A DNA stretch of 64,000 nt from Strigamia acuminata. Taxonomy: Eukaryota > Arthropoda > Chilopoda > Geophilomorpha > Linotaeniidae. A model generated the notes under the pieces. That model made no database searches. It worked only from the letters and a program-made list of their open reading frames with translations, and was not told where the DNA came from. Below are positions 62,827 to 64,000 of the stretch, in pieces (within the stretch, counting starts at the first letter, position 1; every line of letters begins with the position of its first letter). Made by a program: the position numbers and the translations under genes. The DNA lies in the NCBI GenBank assembly GCA_949358305.1, contig OX442315.1, positions 2,294,001 to 2,358,000 of the forward strand, in the 5' to 3' direction.

Positions 62827-63870
62827 ATGGAGAACGGAAAGAACGTCATCTGGGGTGAAGTGCGCCCGGGCACGAGGTGAGAGTGGTTGGTCGATCGATT
62901 GGTTTTATTTATTCGACACATTTTATTTTATTTCATTTTATTTTTATTTTATTTTTAAGGGGCCCATCGCGATTGTCGTTTGGGAAAAAGAACGTGAATA
63001 ACCCCATCATTTGGGGTGAAATGCGCCCGGGCACGAGGTGAGAGTGGTTGGTCGATCGATTGGTTTTATTTATTCGACACATTTTATTTTATTTCATTTT
63101 ATTTTTATTTTATTTTTAAGGGGCCCATCGCGATTGTCGTTTGGGAAAAAGAACGTGAATAACCCCATCATTTGGGGTGAAATGCGCCCGGGCACAAGGT
63201 GAGAGTGATTGGTCGATCGATTGGTTTTATTTATTTGACACTTTTTATTTCATTCTATTTTATTTTTATTTTATTTTTAAGGGGTTCGTCGCGATCGCCA
63301 CCTTCGACGAGGTCGCCGCAGACCATCTATGTGCGGCCCGGGGAATTTGGTAATAACATATTCTTCGGGCCGAGGCGCTATGTGCCAGAGTGAGTAAAGC
63401 AATTTATGGTCGATTCGTCGGTCGCGATTTGATTAATCATTTTTTTTTTTTTCCATAGTAACTTACCATGGTTGCCACCTATGCGTGCCAATAATTTCCA
63501 ATGCAACAGGCGCCACGCGCGGGATCGCCCAACACCACCGACGCATGGGTGGTCGGATATCCCAAGATCCACCCGAAACTATGTGTTTCAATTCTGCACA
63601 ACTTGCTACCAGTTTGGTGGTTGCAACCCGTTCGTCACCAGTTACCAGTCACCAGTCACCCGCGACCGCCACCAGTTCGTCGCGCTATATCTACCTGTCC
63701 AGTTAGTTAATTAATTATTCTTTTTATCATTCTTTTTTTTTTTTTTTGTTTGTTTGTTTGTTTGTTTGTTTGTTTGTTTGTTTGTTTGTTTGATATATAT
63801 ATATATACATATATTTTTTTTTCTTCCTCTTAGTGGGACATCGTTATCAAACGTAGCGCCATCGGCGTAA
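62827..63870 (+). CDS. Small Cys-containing protein with tandemly duplicated exon (189-197 aa)
   Basis: Exons: 62827-62876, 62960-63037, 63121-63198, 63282-63389 and 63459 onward, all joined in the same phase (2). Exons 2 and 3 are a 78-base duplicate and encode the same GPSRLSFGKKNV / IIWGEMRPGT peptide. Exon plus intron repeats at exactly 161 bp. Exon 1 ends in the related IWGEVRPGT, so the motif occurs three times. Exon 4 is Ser/Pro-rich with YVRPGEFG. Exon 5 is Arg/Pro-rich with FCTTCYQFGGC. Translation ends at TAA 63712-63714, or via a donor at 63702 (GTTAGT) to a sixth exon 63834-63870 that also keeps frame. ATG directly follows ATTTCAG. Family and function unknown. Confidence 0.75.
62877..63198 (+). 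repeat. 161-bp tandem duplication of one exon-intron unit
   Basis: Donor positions at 62877, 63038 and 63199 are 161 bases apart. The two complete units (62877-63037, 63038-63198) appear identical except for one G/A in the last codon (CACGAG against CACAAG). Confidence 0.92.
63748..63792 (+). repeat. (GTTT)n microsatellite followed by (TA)n
   Basis: About eleven GTTT copies, then TATATATATA, in the last intron or 3' region of the exon-duplication gene. Confidence 0.9.
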
Positions 63871-64000
63871 TTTTTCATTTTTTATTGTATTTTGTTCGTT
63901 TGTGGTTTATAATTTAAATAAAAATTGAATTTGAGATAAGTGGCCACGATTGATTGGGTTTATTTGATCGCAAAAAAAAAAAAAATTTAATTCGAATGAA

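Overview
The window is animal nuclear DNA, most likely from an invertebrate; I cannot place it more closely. It carries several LTR retrotransposons, DNA-transposon remnants, tRNA-derived SINE-like copies, abundant (TTTA)n/(TTTTA)n microsatellites, and small multi-exon genes with clean GT-AG introns. There is no bacterial or organellar signature and no CRISPR array. A 200-base run of N at 31114-31313 marks an assembly gap.

Left third (1-22.2 kb), retroelements. A nearly complete Ty1/copia element with one intact open reading frame fills 1-4572. Next comes a Cys-containing protein gene of unknown family (5336-6853), whose ATG directly follows a splice acceptor. It is followed by a small inverted-repeat transposon (7097-7429) and an LTR-like stretch. 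A second copia element lies on the minus strand (about 9.5-22.1 kb). A young Ty3/gypsy element (12634-20024; two 479-bp LTRs differing at one base by my reading; 4-bp target duplication GTAT) has inserted into its integrase. The gypsy protease has Asn where the catalytic Asp should be.

Middle (22.3-27.8 kb), fold-back DNA. A giant palindrome has arms of about 1.65 kb that are mirror-identical as far as I can read and meet at a 79-bp spacer at 24363-24441. The arms are built hierarchically: a 24-nt hairpin inside a 56-bp unit, inside a 258-bp higher-order repeat, next to 551-bp units that are themselves palindromic. An older, diverged fold-back element of about 1.2 kb follows at once. The long reading frames across this zone are a by-product of the repeats.

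Right half (28-64 kb), a gene cluster. I reconstruct about twelve genes by joining exons at splice sites that keep phase. Four are paralogues encoding basic-then-acidic coiled-coil proteins (28.0, 39.5, 55.3 and 60.9 kb). Others encode a C2H2 plus PHD-finger protein (31.0-33.3 kb), an intron-containing piggyBac-type transposase with its three aspartates but an apparent frameshift (34.4-36.7 kb), a coiled-coil protein with octapeptide repeats (37.1-38.3 kb), an Ala-rich helical protein (41.5-42.1 kb), a protein with two C2H2-like fingers (43.1-45.2 kb), a seven-exon acidic repeat protein (45.4-49.3 kb), a protein resembling a retroviral-type protease fold without the catalytic motif (58.3-58.8 kb), and a short protein with a tandemly duplicated exon (62.8-63.9 kb). 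In most of these genes the initiator ATG lies 0-6 nt after a splice acceptor, which suggests either spliced-leader trans-splicing or a systematic 5'-UTR intron. Between 52 and 60 kb a diverged non-coding repeat family surrounds the genes.

Splice models rest on sequence reading alone. Exon boundaries may be off by a few bases and first exons are often unresolved.
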